Below, in pieces: positions 1-6,635 of a stretch of DNA of 9,523 nucleotides; the stretch's first letter is position 1; each line of letters opens with the position of its first letter. The notes beneath the pieces were generated by a model. That model saw only the letters and a list, made by a program, of their open reading frames with translations, was not told the origin of the DNA and made no database searches. A program made the translations under genes and the position numbers. Origin of the DNA: an uncultured Bacteroidia bacterium. GTDB taxonomy: Bacteria; Bacteroidota; Bacteroidia; Bacteroidales; Prolixibacteraceae. The stretch lies in the NCBI GenBank assembly GCA_903859795.1, contig CAIOOC010000595.1:1-9523 (forward strand), read 5' to 3'.

Positions 1-999
1 ATCCTGAATATCGAGCATTCCGATAGGGAGACCATTTTCGGTAACGATAATGTTATCAACCTGATTGGCATTGAAAATGTCGGCAGCTTTCTGCAATAAT
101 GCATCTCCATCAATCGAAAGAGGATTGGCAGTCATACATTCACCAACTGAAGCAGTATTGATATGATCGCCAATTTTTCTCAACTGACGTCGCAGGTCGC
201 CATCAGTGAAAATGCCAGCCAGTTTACCTCCCTTATCGACGACTGATACTGCCCCCATTCCGGAATCTGTCATAATAAGCAATGCATCAGGTACTTTACA
301 GTTGATATCCACAACAGGATTTGAATCGGAAATAACACTTTTTACCTGAATTGTCATCAGCCTGGTATGCTGGAAGAACTGATCGGTTCCCAGTTTGGTG
401 AGGTGATTGTCTGCTAGTTTCTTCATAATGCTCCAGGGAAGCGTTATATTATGTGCACCAAGGGTCAATGCATCTTTAACATGTTCGGGATATCTTACCG
501 ATGAGAACATCACCTTGCAATCGTAGTTATATTCTTTGATTACATCAACAATTTGTTTTACCAGACCTAGTGCGTCATGTCCCTGGTCCTGCATGCGGCC
601 AACCAGTACGCACACGTAATTGGCTCCGGCAGTCAGAGCCATATAGGCTTGCTGTATGTTATAAACGAGATGTAAATTGATTAGAAATCCCTGGTCGTGG
701 AGTTTTTTGCATGCTTTAACCCCTTCGAAATTGACAGGAATCTTGAACACTGTTTTCTTTTTATCGAGTCCCAGGGCAAGCAAGCGATGGGCTTCGCCAA
801 CAATTTGATCGGAGGTTTCGCCTAATGCTTCGATCATCAGTACCGGAACCATTTTTGACAATTTAATGATAGCCCCGTCAATGTCGGTTATCCCATTTTT
901 GTGCATAAAAGTTGGCGTAGTTGTAACACCATCAATAATCCCCAGTTTCAGGGCTTCTTCAATTTCAGCAAGGTTAGCCGAGTCAAGAAAAAATTCCAT
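1..999 (-). CDS. Transaldolase/F6P-aldolase domain fused to KdsD-type CBS pair (C-terminus cut by window edge)
   Basis: An open frame of 333 codons runs from the ATG at 999 to the left edge without a stop; probably only a few C-terminal residues are missing. Residues 1-213 resemble the small transaldolase/fructose-6-phosphate aldolase (FSA) family: MEFFLDSAN with Asp6, GVTTTPT at 24-30, and VFKIPVN with Lys86 as the likely Schiff-base lysine (Lys85 in E. coli FSA). Residues about 215-333 form two CBS motifs; GIFTDGDLRR (262-271) is characteristic of the regulatory half of arabinose-5-phosphate isomerase KdsD, but no SIS isomerase domain is present. Pocket residues differ from FSA: Asn28 is Thr28, and the Tyr131 position is Leu132. 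It is the fourth gene of the kdnA-kdnB-kdsA operon, five bases after kdsA. I infer that it supplies or regulates the aldose phosphate used by KdsA. The fold and fusion are well supported; the reaction is a guess. Confidence 0.88.
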   Translation of the reverse strand, partial: MEFFLDSANLAEIEEALKLGIIDGVTTTPTFMHKNGITDIDGAIIKLSKMVPVLMIEALGETSDQIVGEAHRLLALGLDKKKTVFKIPVNFEGVKACKKLHDQGFLINLHLVYNIQQAYMALTAGANYVCVLVGRMQDQGHDALGLVKQIVDVIKEYNYDCKVMFSSVRYPEHVKDALTLGAHNITLPWSIMKKLADNHLTKLGTDQFFQHTRLMTIQVKSVISDSNPVVDINCKVPDALLIMTDSGMGAVSVVDKGGKLAGIFTDGDLRRQLRKIGDHINTASVGECMTANPLSIDGDALLQKAADIFNANQVDNIIVTENGLPIGMLDIQD

Positions 1000-1004
1000 A
1001 TCAA

Positions 1005-1850
1005 TTAATTGTTTAAATTTTTAGGTCTGTATTTTACTTCAATATTATGAATTTCGATCAAAGGTTTTAGGAATTCGGTAACATCGTCTATGCACATTTG
1101 GCTTGCTGCATCGCATAAAGCGTGCTCGGGATCAGGATGAACTTCGAGGAATAATCCATCGATACCGGCTGCCACACCAGCACGTGCGAGTGTTGGGATA
1201 AATTCCCGGGAACCGCCCCTGGGATCTGAACTGGGAATTCCATATTTTCGGATGGAATGGGTTACATCAAAAATAACCGGATATCCGGTATTTCTTAAAT
1301 GGTAAAAACTACGCGGATCGACAATAAGGTCATTATATCCAAAGGCGTATCCCCGTTCTGTTACCATGATATTATAATTTCCCGCCTGCTCTGCTTTTTT
1401 GACCGGCTTGATCATGTTCTCAGGTGAGAGATACTGGGCATGCTTAAGATTGAGGACTTTGCCTGTTTTGGCGGCCTCCACCACTAGTGTTGTCTGCATT
1501 ACCAGGTAGGCTGGAATCTGAATAACATCAACCACCTCAGCTGCAGCCGCTATCTGATCCGGATAATGAATATCCGTAATTAACGGCACCTTGAATTGAG
1601 CTTTAATTTTTTGTAATATGGCAAGCCCTTTTTCAATTCCGGGTCCCGAATAAAAATCGGACGAACTACGGTTATCCTTTTGGAAGGAAGATTTGAAGAT
1701 TAGCGGAAGATCAAGTCTTTCGGATAAACCGACCAGAAATTCGGCTGTATCCATCATTGTTTTTTCATCCTCTACGACACACGGTCCGGCAATCAGAAAC
1801 AGCTTGTCTGCTCCGCAATCAATATTCCCTACTTTAATTATTTTGCTCAT
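1005..1850 (-). CDS. kdsA: 3-deoxy-8-phosphooctulonate synthase (Kdo-8-phosphate synthase), divergent
   Basis: This 281-residue protein has the usual KdsA length (E. coli 284) and is a cytoplasmic TIM-barrel enzyme condensing arabinose 5-phosphate with phosphoenolpyruvate to Kdo-8-phosphate. Visible motifs are IAGPCVVE (20-27), KDNRSS (58-63), SGPG (68-71), FDVTHS (194-199) and LEVHPDPEHALCDA (235-248). Cys24, with His198, Glu236 and Asp247, fits the metal-dependent class typified by Aquifex aeolicus; the E. coli class has Asn at the Cys position. The substrate motifs deviate: canonical KANRSS is KDNRSS, the Arg before GPG is Ser68, and canonical KKPQF/KKGQF is KHAQY (136-140). It starts 10 bases after kdnB and ends 5 bases before the transaldolase-CBS gene, so all four genes are probably cotranscribed. 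The family is secure. The divergence suggests a cluster-specific paralog or an altered substrate, but this is inference. Confidence 0.92.
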   Translation of the reverse strand: MSKIIKVGNIDCGADKLFLIAGPCVVEDEKTMMDTAEFLVGLSERLDLPLIFKSSFQKDNRSSSDFYSGPGIEKGLAILQKIKAQFKVPLITDIHYPDQIAAAAEVVDVIQIPAYLVMQTTLVVEAAKTGKVLNLKHAQYLSPENMIKPVKKAEQAGNYNIMVTERGYAFGYNDLIVDPRSFYHLRNTGYPVIFDVTHSIRKYGIPSSDPRGGSREFIPTLARAGVAAGIDGLFLEVHPDPEHALCDAASQMCIDDVTEFLKPLIEIHNIEVKYRPKNLNN

Positions 1851-1860
1851 TTCTAATATA

Positions 1861-2937
1861 TTACATTTTCATGTAGAGTCCGCGGAGCTTGTCCCGTGTG
1901 ATAATCTTCTGCCAATCGGGACCACAGACATGAGCCCACATAAAGACAAGGGTCAGAGAAACGTCAATCATTTTGTCAATCTCCTCTGGAGTGCATCCGG
2001 CAGTAACTCCATGAGGAATATCGATGTTGTTAATCCGCATCATTTCCTTGAATTCCTTTACACCCTCCGGATAAAATTCCTCAAGTTGATTGAAAACAAT
2101 GCAGTTGCCGACTCCATGGTGAATATCAGTTACAGTTGCCAGCCCGTAAGACATCGCATGGCAGGCGCCAACTTCAGAATATGTTAAGGAAAGTCCGCCA
2201 AGATAAGAGGCAATCATGAGCTTCTCTTCATTCTCAGGTGACCGGCTGTCGTTTCCTAAATAGATATCTCTGAAAATACGTAATGATTCTTGTCCGAGTG
2301 AGTCGCCCATCTGGGTTCTCCTGTAGCCATTAAGAGCCTCGATATTATGAATATAGCAGTCCATTGCCGTATAAAACCTTTGGGGTTCCGGAACCGTAGA
2401 TATCAACTCCGGATCAAGAACAAGCTGATCAGCCGCAGTGAAATTACCTTTGATTCCCAGTTTTTTTAGTGGTCCTGTCAACACAGTTGTCATTGATACC
2501 TCTGCACCTGTTCCGGAAATGGTTGGGATTACAGTACAATGAATCCCTTTGTTCTTGATAAAATCGAGACCCTGGTATAGTACCGATGAACCTTCATTGG
2601 TAAACATCAGGCGGATTGCCTTTGCATAATCCATTACAGAGCCGCCGCCGATACCGACTACAGAAACAGGGTTTCCTTTACCAAGACCTTTGATTTCTGC
2701 CACCATGGCATCAACTGTCTTTGTCTTTGGTTCGTCAGTAATGTCAATAATTTTGAGAATATCCTGCTCCTGAACCGGAATACGTTTTAAAAAATCCTTA
2801 CCATCAAAATATTCATCGACAAGGAAAAGAACGAATGAATCTTTTTCAATACGTAATTCCCCAAGTACATCTCCAAGTTGGTCAAAACTATTACGACCAT
2901 ATAAAATCCGTCCGACTGGTTTTAAATTTCTGAACAT
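1861..2937 (-). CDS. kdnB: Kdo 8-oxidase, iron-type alcohol dehydrogenase family
   Basis: This 358-residue protein belongs to the iron-containing (group III) alcohol dehydrogenase family. It begins MFRNLKPVGRILYGRNSFDQ, and the GIGGGSVMDYAKA segment (95-107) is the nucleotide-binding glycine motif. Likely metal ligands are Asp193 and His197 (AMDCYIHNIEA), His260 (GACHAMSYG) and His274 (DIHHGVGN). The second His of the common HAxxHPLG motif is Tyr264 here. The overall look and the adjacent aminotransferase match KdnB of Shewanella, which oxidises C8 of Kdo to an aldehyde that KdnA aminates. The gene begins 7 bases after kdnA ends, which fits hand-over of a reactive aldehyde between partner enzymes. 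The assignment rests on remembered similarity plus the diagnostic kdnA-kdnB-kdsA order. An oxidase acting on another sugar acid remains possible. Confidence 0.88.
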   Translation of the reverse strand: MFRNLKPVGRILYGRNSFDQLGDVLGELRIEKDSFVLFLVDEYFDGKDFLKRIPVQEQDILKIIDITDEPKTKTVDAMVAEIKGLGKGNPVSVVGIGGGSVMDYAKAIRLMFTNEGSSVLYQGLDFIKNKGIHCTVIPTISGTGAEVSMTTVLTGPLKKLGIKGNFTAADQLVLDPELISTVPEPQRFYTAMDCYIHNIEALNGYRRTQMGDSLGQESLRIFRDIYLGNDSRSPENEEKLMIASYLGGLSLTYSEVGACHAMSYGLATVTDIHHGVGNCIVFNQLEEFYPEGVKEFKEMMRINNIDIPHGVTAGCTPEEIDKMIDVSLTLVFMWAHVCGPDWQKIITRDKLRGLYMKM

Positions 2938-2944
2938 ACATAAT

Positions 2945-4138
2945 TTATTTAAGTGCTTTTTTTATTGCTGACCTCATTTTGGAAGCCAGTGTATTTAACT
3001 CCTCCTCATTCCAATTTACCATGACCTGGGTCATCATTAACTTTTGCATAATTGTATCAGATTGAGGAACTTCCATGTTCTTATAGTCAGGAGTATTGCT
3101 CATCTTCATCACCGGAAGATTGTATATTGAACTCAACTCTTTCAGATGTCCCCACTGACGGTGATAATGGAAGTTATTTCGGTACCAATAAGAGGCGCTG
3201 AGATCCTCCTTCTGAAATTCTTCAAAAACTTTAATTGCTTTTTCAGGATCAGGGAGGAAGAAAGATAGAAAAGTTGCCGAATCACCCGATTCATCAGGTA
3301 CATTTCTAAGACGAATTTCAGGAAATTCATTAAGTACTTGTTTAAGTGCGTTCTGGTGAGCTCTTTGTTTTTCAATCATAAACGGCAGTTTACGAAGTTG
3401 TGCCAAAACAACAGCTGCTCCAAGTTCAGAACCGCGGAAATTGTAACCTAAAATTGGGTGCTGCTCTGCTCCCCGGGCATTTCCAACGTGGTCGTGACCA
3501 TGATCAGAATATTTATGTGCCCGGTCGTATAATTCGTCATCATTGGTTGCTACAGCTCCGCCTTCGCCAGCAGTGATAATTTTGTAATAATCAAACGAAA
3601 AGGCCGACATTTTCCCGAAGTTACCAAGCATCTTTCCCTTGTAACTGCCACCAAGGGCCGGAGCAGCATCTTCGATGAGGATAAGGTTATGCTTTTCACA
3701 TACGGCGAGTATTTCGTCCATTCTCCCCATCGATCCGAAGACCTGAATTATTAAAACAGCCTTTGTGCGAGGGGTGATAGCTTTTTCTATCCCCTCAGGA
3801 CTTAAACATAAAGTCTCATCAATTTCTGCAAAAACCGGAACTGCTCCTGCCACAAGGACAGCCTCAATAGGTGCTATAAAGGTATATGGAGGAACGATAA
3901 CTTCATCTCCGTAACCAATGCCGCAACATGCCAGAGACAATGAGTCCGCTGCTGTCCCGCTAGCGCAGAAATGTACATGTTTTGCTCCAAGATATTTGCT
4001 GAATTCCTGTTCGAAAGTCTTTGCCTTCCAAACTCCATTGCGTTGTGAATCATGTCCATACCGAAAAAGAACTCCGGTTTCGAGTACATCCATGACTTCT
4101 TTTCGTTCTTCATTTCCGAAAAGCTCAGTACCTGCCAT
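2945..4138 (-). CDS. kdnA: 8-amino-3,8-dideoxy-octulosonate (Kdo8N) transaminase, DegT/DnrJ/EryC1 family
   Basis: This 397-residue enzyme is a fold-type I, PLP-dependent sugar aminotransferase. ASGTAA (59-64) is the phosphate-binding turn, Asp157 in LIEDAAPALGG should contact the pyridine nitrogen, and Lys186 in SFDYYKIITAGEGGA should form the internal aldimine. YSDHGHDHVG and GYNFRGSELGAA are further family blocks. Similarity to Shewanella KdnA extends through LFG near the start, FAEIDETLCLSPEGIE and the GDSATFLSFFLP region, and kdnB follows directly. KdnA transfers an amino group from glutamate to the 8-aldehyde made by KdnB, giving Kdo8N, which can replace Kdo in lipopolysaccharide and adds positive charge near the membrane. 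It is the first gene of the operon; no Shine-Dalgarno motif precedes the ATG, as is usual in Bacteroidota. Other DegT sugar aminotransferases are the main alternative but fit the context less well. Confidence 0.9.
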   Translation of the reverse strand: MAGTELFGNEERKEVMDVLETGVLFRYGHDSQRNGVWKAKTFEQEFSKYLGAKHVHFCASGTAADSLSLACCGIGYGDEVIVPPYTFIAPIEAVLVAGAVPVFAEIDETLCLSPEGIEKAITPRTKAVLIIQVFGSMGRMDEILAVCEKHNLILIEDAAPALGGSYKGKMLGNFGKMSAFSFDYYKIITAGEGGAVATNDDELYDRAHKYSDHGHDHVGNARGAEQHPILGYNFRGSELGAAVVLAQLRKLPFMIEKQRAHQNALKQVLNEFPEIRLRNVPDESGDSATFLSFFLPDPEKAIKVFEEFQKEDLSASYWYRNNFHYHRQWGHLKELSSIYNLPVMKMSNTPDYKNMEVPQSDTIMQKLMMTQVMVNWNEEELNTLASKMRSAIKKALK

Positions 4139-4184
4139 ATAAAATCTATTAATCTAAGTGTTTTCTCTTGTTCTTAAAAACTCG

Positions 4185-4211
4185 TAAAATTACATTTATT
4201 TTGAAAACAAA
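4185..4211 (-). promoter_or_regulatory. Possible Bacteroidota promoter of the kdnA operon
   Basis: Reading the minus strand, TAATTTTA at 4192-4185 matches the Bacteroidota -7 consensus TAnnTTTG in seven of eight positions, and TTTG occurs at 4211-4208. The 15-base spacer is shorter than the usual 19-21, so this is tentative. It lies about 50 bases before the kdnA ATG, in the only intergenic space able to hold the operon promoter. Confidence 0.25.
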
Positions 4212-4275
4212 ACCTGAAAAAAGCCAATATTAAACAGGTTTGGTTTAAACCACGAGAGGTTTTTGTTATTTAAAC

Positions 4276-4298
4276 TGATAATCGGGAAGAGATTATCA
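4276..4298 (-). terminator. Stem-loop just after the EamA transporter stop codon
   Basis: TGATAATC at 4276-4283 and GATTATCA at 4291-4298 form a perfect 8-base stem with a 7-base loop, beginning five bases after the transporter TGA. No T-run follows on the minus strand, so it is a weak intrinsic terminator at best. It could instead be an mRNA 3' stability hairpin or an operator for the kdnA operon, which starts about 140 bases further on. Confidence 0.35.
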
Positions 4299-4303
4299 CG
4301 TTT

Positions 4304-5203
4304 TCAAAGAAAAAATATGGCCATCCCGGTAACTGCAAGGAATGCCCCGACAACCTCTTTCCAGTTAAGTTTCTCGTGAAATACTAAAACTGAAGGAATT
4401 AATATAAATACCGGGACAGTAGCAATTAGCGTGGAAGCAATTCCAACCGATGTGTATTGAAATGAGAGCAGGCTTAACGATACGCCAAGGAAGGGCCCAA
4501 AGAATGAGCCTACAAGAAGGGGCCATATTGCCTTATTGTTTTTCAGTGAAAACCAGATTGAACGCCATTGCCCCGCCAGGGTAATAATTACGATAAAACC
4601 AAATATCCCGGTAATTACACGGATTTGGGAAGATGCAAACGGATCGTAATTCCCCATGCCCAATTTTGAGAAAACGGCGCCAATACCTTGACCTATTGCA
4701 CCACCCAGGGCAAGAAGCAATCCTTTTATTGGATAATTTAAACGGGATTTATTTGTTTCTGACTCCGGACGTTTTAGAATGACGATAGCAATTCCCGAGA
4801 GGACAAGGATCATTCCTAAGCCATTTAACCATGTAAGTCTTTCGTGTAGGATTAAGGCTCCCGATAATGCAGCAACAGGTGGAGCCAGGGACATTATAAG
4901 CATCGATAACTTCGCGGATTGGTAGGAATATGATTTAAACAGGCAATAATCGCCCGCGACAAAACCAACTAACCCAGAGATCGATAACCATTTCCATGCT
5001 TCGGGTGAAGCATCAGAAGGGGTCCAATAGCCACGGATAACTTTTGACCAGACTAAAAACATCCCCATTGCCAGAACCAGGCGCGCAATATTAACGGCAA
5101 GGGATCCAGCCCGTCGGGTTGCTAACGAAAAGGATAATGCAGAGGCGGTCCAGCAGATTGCAGTAATTACTCCAGCTATTTCACCTAAATGACCTATTTG
5201 CAT
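4304..5203 (-). CDS. EamA-family (DMT superfamily) inner-membrane transporter
   Basis: From the ATG at 5203 this encodes 299 residues, the usual EamA length, with about ten hydrophobic segments in two five-helix halves. Each half ends with the family signature of a charged loop plus last helix: LILHERLTWLNGLG in the first half and LVFHEKLNWKEVVG in the second, with a hydrophilic linker (KRPESETNKSRLN) between them. The family moves metabolites across the inner membrane; the substrate cannot be read from sequence. The frame could open at a TTG at 5245, but that start would sit upstream of a strong -7 box at 5230-5223 and add a polar N-terminus before the first helix, so I prefer 5203. It lies upstream of the Kdo8N operon on the same strand, but a 165-base gap with a hairpin makes a shared function unproven. 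Confidence 0.85.
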   Translation of the reverse strand: MQIGHLGEIAGVITAICWTASALSFSLATRRAGSLAVNIARLVLAMGMFLVWSKVIRGYWTPSDASPEAWKWLSISGLVGFVAGDYCLFKSYSYQSAKLSMLIMSLAPPVAALSGALILHERLTWLNGLGMILVLSGIAIVILKRPESETNKSRLNYPIKGLLLALGGAIGQGIGAVFSKLGMGNYDPFASSQIRVITGIFGFIVIITLAGQWRSIWFSLKNNKAIWPLLVGSFFGPFLGVSLSLLSFQYTSVGIASTLIATVPVFILIPSVLVFHEKLNWKEVVGAFLAVTGMAIFFL

Positions 5204-5222
5204 GGACAAATTTGATTGGCTG

Positions 5223-5230
5223 CAAAAGTA
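5223..5230 (-). promoter_or_regulatory. Bacteroidota -7 box for the EamA transporter gene
   Basis: The minus strand reads TACTTTTG followed by C, an exact match to the Bacteroidota -7 consensus TAnnTTTG. Transcription would start about 5-8 bases downstream, leaving a short leader before the ATG at 5203. No convincing TTTG lies at the expected -33 distance (the nearest is only 12 bases upstream), so the call rests on the -7 box and its position. Confidence 0.42.
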
Positions 5231-5295
5231 ATGATACCAATTCAAAGATTAGCCGAAAAAGGATTTAAATATTGTTAAGCAACAGACCTGCCTGA

Positions 5296-5640
5296 TTATT
5301 TATGTTCGACTTTATACCTGTTTATACCCAATATCCCGTTTATCAACGAAACCAGAATGCTGAAGATTATAGCTGTGAAGATTCCGGAAACCGAAAATCC
5401 ATGGATATAATGGCTGGCAATAAGCACCATAAATCCATTGATTACCAGCAGAAAAAGTCCAAGTGTTACAATGGTTACCGGGAATGTAAGTATGATCAGT
5501 ATGGGTCTGACAATTGTGTTGAGCAAGGCGAGCACAATGGCTACAATAAATGCCGACCAGGGAGACGAAATTACAACTCCCGGGAGGATATATCCCACAA
5601 CCAGAATCGATATGGTGCTGATAATAATACGTGTAAGCAT
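5296..5640 (-). CDS. Small PF04020 (phage holin family 4 / YvlD-like) membrane protein
   Basis: This 114-residue protein is almost entirely hydrophobic, with four predicted membrane helices at about residues 4-25, 28-50, 55-78 and 86-106 and a short basic tail ending NRYKVEHK. The pattern ALLNTIVRPILIILTFPVTI, followed by TLGLFLLVINGFMVLIAS, is typical of PF04020, a broadly distributed family named for phage holins but mostly chromosomal and of unknown function. No phage genes are nearby, so lysis is not implied. It is divergent from nagB with 111 bases between the two starts, and 92 bases precede the transporter ATG. The plus-strand readings overlapping it look like antisense artefacts. Confidence 0.82.
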   Translation of the reverse strand: MLTRIIISTISILVVGYILPGVVISSPWSAFIVAIVLALLNTIVRPILIILTFPVTIVTLGLFLLVINGFMVLIASHYIHGFSVSGIFTAIIFSILVSLINGILGINRYKVEHK

Positions 5641-5751
5641 GATTGTTAATTTTAAAATGACACTACAGAATTTTAATAAAGATAGAAGTAATTTGGTGAT
5701 TTATTGGGAAAAAAATGCCAATTTTGGGGACTCATAATTAAACTTTAAACT

Positions 5752-6585
5752 ATGCGTCTTATCGTTCAGTCAGAGGCAGTTGGTGTTGCGCAATGGTCTG
5801 CTGCCTATATTGCCCGGAGAATAAATGAATCTGCCACTTCAGCTGCAAAGCCCTTTGTTCTTGGACTTCCAACCGGAGGTACTCCTCTTGGTACCTATGA
5901 TGAATTAATCCGTATATACCGTGAAGGAAAGGTTTCCTTTAAGAATGTGATCACCTTTAATATGGATGAATATGTTGGTATCCCCAGGAATCACCCGCAA
6001 AGTTATCATTCATTTATGTGGGATAATTTTTTCAGTCACATAGACATCCTCCCGGAAAATGTAAATATTCTCAATGGCAATGCTGAGAGCCTTAAGGACG
6101 AATGTGCCGACTATGAAGCCAGAATAAAAGCTGTCGGGGGTATTGATCTGTTTATGGGAGGAATTGGAGCAGATGGTCATATTGCCTTTAATGAACCCGG
6201 GTCAAGCCTTGTTTCACGAACCCGGGATAAGGCACTAAATCAGGATACTATTTTGGTTAACAGCCGCTTTTTTGATAATGACGCGAATAAGGTACCCAAA
6301 TCTGCGCTCACAGTAGGCGTTGGAACAGTAATGGATGCCCGCGAAGTGCTGATCCTGGTTACCGGTCATAATAAGGCGCGGGCGCTTCGTCATGCAGTTG
6401 AAGAGGGTGTAAACCACATGTGGACAATCTCTGCACTTCAGCTTCATCCACGTGGTATAATTGTTTGCGATGATGCTTCTACCGTAGAACTAAAAGTAGG
6501 AACCTATCGCTATTTCATCAACATTGAGCATGAGAACCTTGATCCAGCGTCTTTGTGGAGCGACGATAAATACCTGGGATGGTAA
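5752..6585 (+). CDS. nagB: Glucosamine-6-phosphate deaminase
   Basis: This 277-residue cytoplasmic enzyme converts glucosamine 6-phosphate to fructose 6-phosphate and ammonia, linking amino-sugar catabolism to glycolysis. LPTGGTPLGTY (39-49) binds the phosphate, FNMDEYVG (69-76) includes Asp72, and GGIGADGHIAFNEPGSS (136-152) contains Asp141, His143 and Glu148. These fall at the same numbers as the E. coli catalytic residues. Arg158 and Lys160 in SRTRDK coincide with E. coli allosteric-site residues for N-acetylglucosamine 6-phosphate, so activation by that ligand is plausible. The protein is complete, with a C-terminus (DDKYLGW) slightly longer than E. coli NagB. No recognisable Shine-Dalgarno precedes the ATG. 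It stands alone on the plus strand and converges with the AraD-like gene; its TAA forms the first three bases of the inverted repeat at 6583-6635. Confidence 0.95.
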   Translation: MRLIVQSEAVGVAQWSAAYIARRINESATSAAKPFVLGLPTGGTPLGTYDELIRIYREGKVSFKNVITFNMDEYVGIPRNHPQSYHSFMWDNFFSHIDILPENVNILNGNAESLKDECADYEARIKAVGGIDLFMGGIGADGHIAFNEPGSSLVSRTRDKALNQDTILVNSRFFDNDANKVPKSALTVGVGTVMDAREVLILVTGHNKARALRHAVEEGVNHMWTISALQLHPRGIIVCDDASTVELKVGTYRYFINIEHENLDPASLWSDDKYLGW

Positions 6586-6635
6586 ATTGAATAGGGTATT
6601 GGAAAGTCGGACTTTCCAATACCCTATTCAATTTA
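6583..6635. terminator. Perfect 26-base-arm palindrome between convergent genes, probable bidirectional terminator
   Basis: Bases 6583-6608 and 6610-6635 are exact reverse complements around the single base 6609, giving one of the longest hairpins a 53-base segment can form. The outer end of each arm is TAA, so one arm supplies the nagB stop and the other the stop of the convergent AraD-like gene. The outer ten base pairs are AT-rich and the inner arm is richer in GC (AGGGTATTGGAAAGTC). An ideal T-run is absent on either 3' side, though each strand reads TATTCAATTTA after the inner stem. A bidirectional terminator fits the position; a mobile palindromic repeat is the alternative. Confidence 0.7.

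Noticed and set aside
1693..2187. Plus-strand reading frame opposite kdsA and kdnB
   Set aside because: It spans the junction of two well-supported minus-strand genes and shows no recognisable motif; it looks like an antisense shadow.
3142..4142. Small frames on both strands within kdnA
   Set aside because: All lie inside a conserved aminotransferase gene in other frames, with low-complexity or unnatural composition.
5296..5640. Phage remnant suggested by the holin family name
   Set aside because: PF04020 proteins are common chromosomal membrane proteins and no other phage gene is present.
5692..5726. TTTG at 5692-5695 and CAATTTTG at 5719-5726 as a nagB promoter
   Set aside because: The -7-like box lacks the initial T and the 23-base spacer is longer than the Bacteroidota norm; not strong enough to list.
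5302..5737. Two plus-strand frames opposite the PF04020 gene, one polar and repeat-poor, one running toward nagB
   Set aside because: The minus-strand product has clear membrane helices and family pattern, whereas the plus-strand products have atypical composition and no family resemblance.
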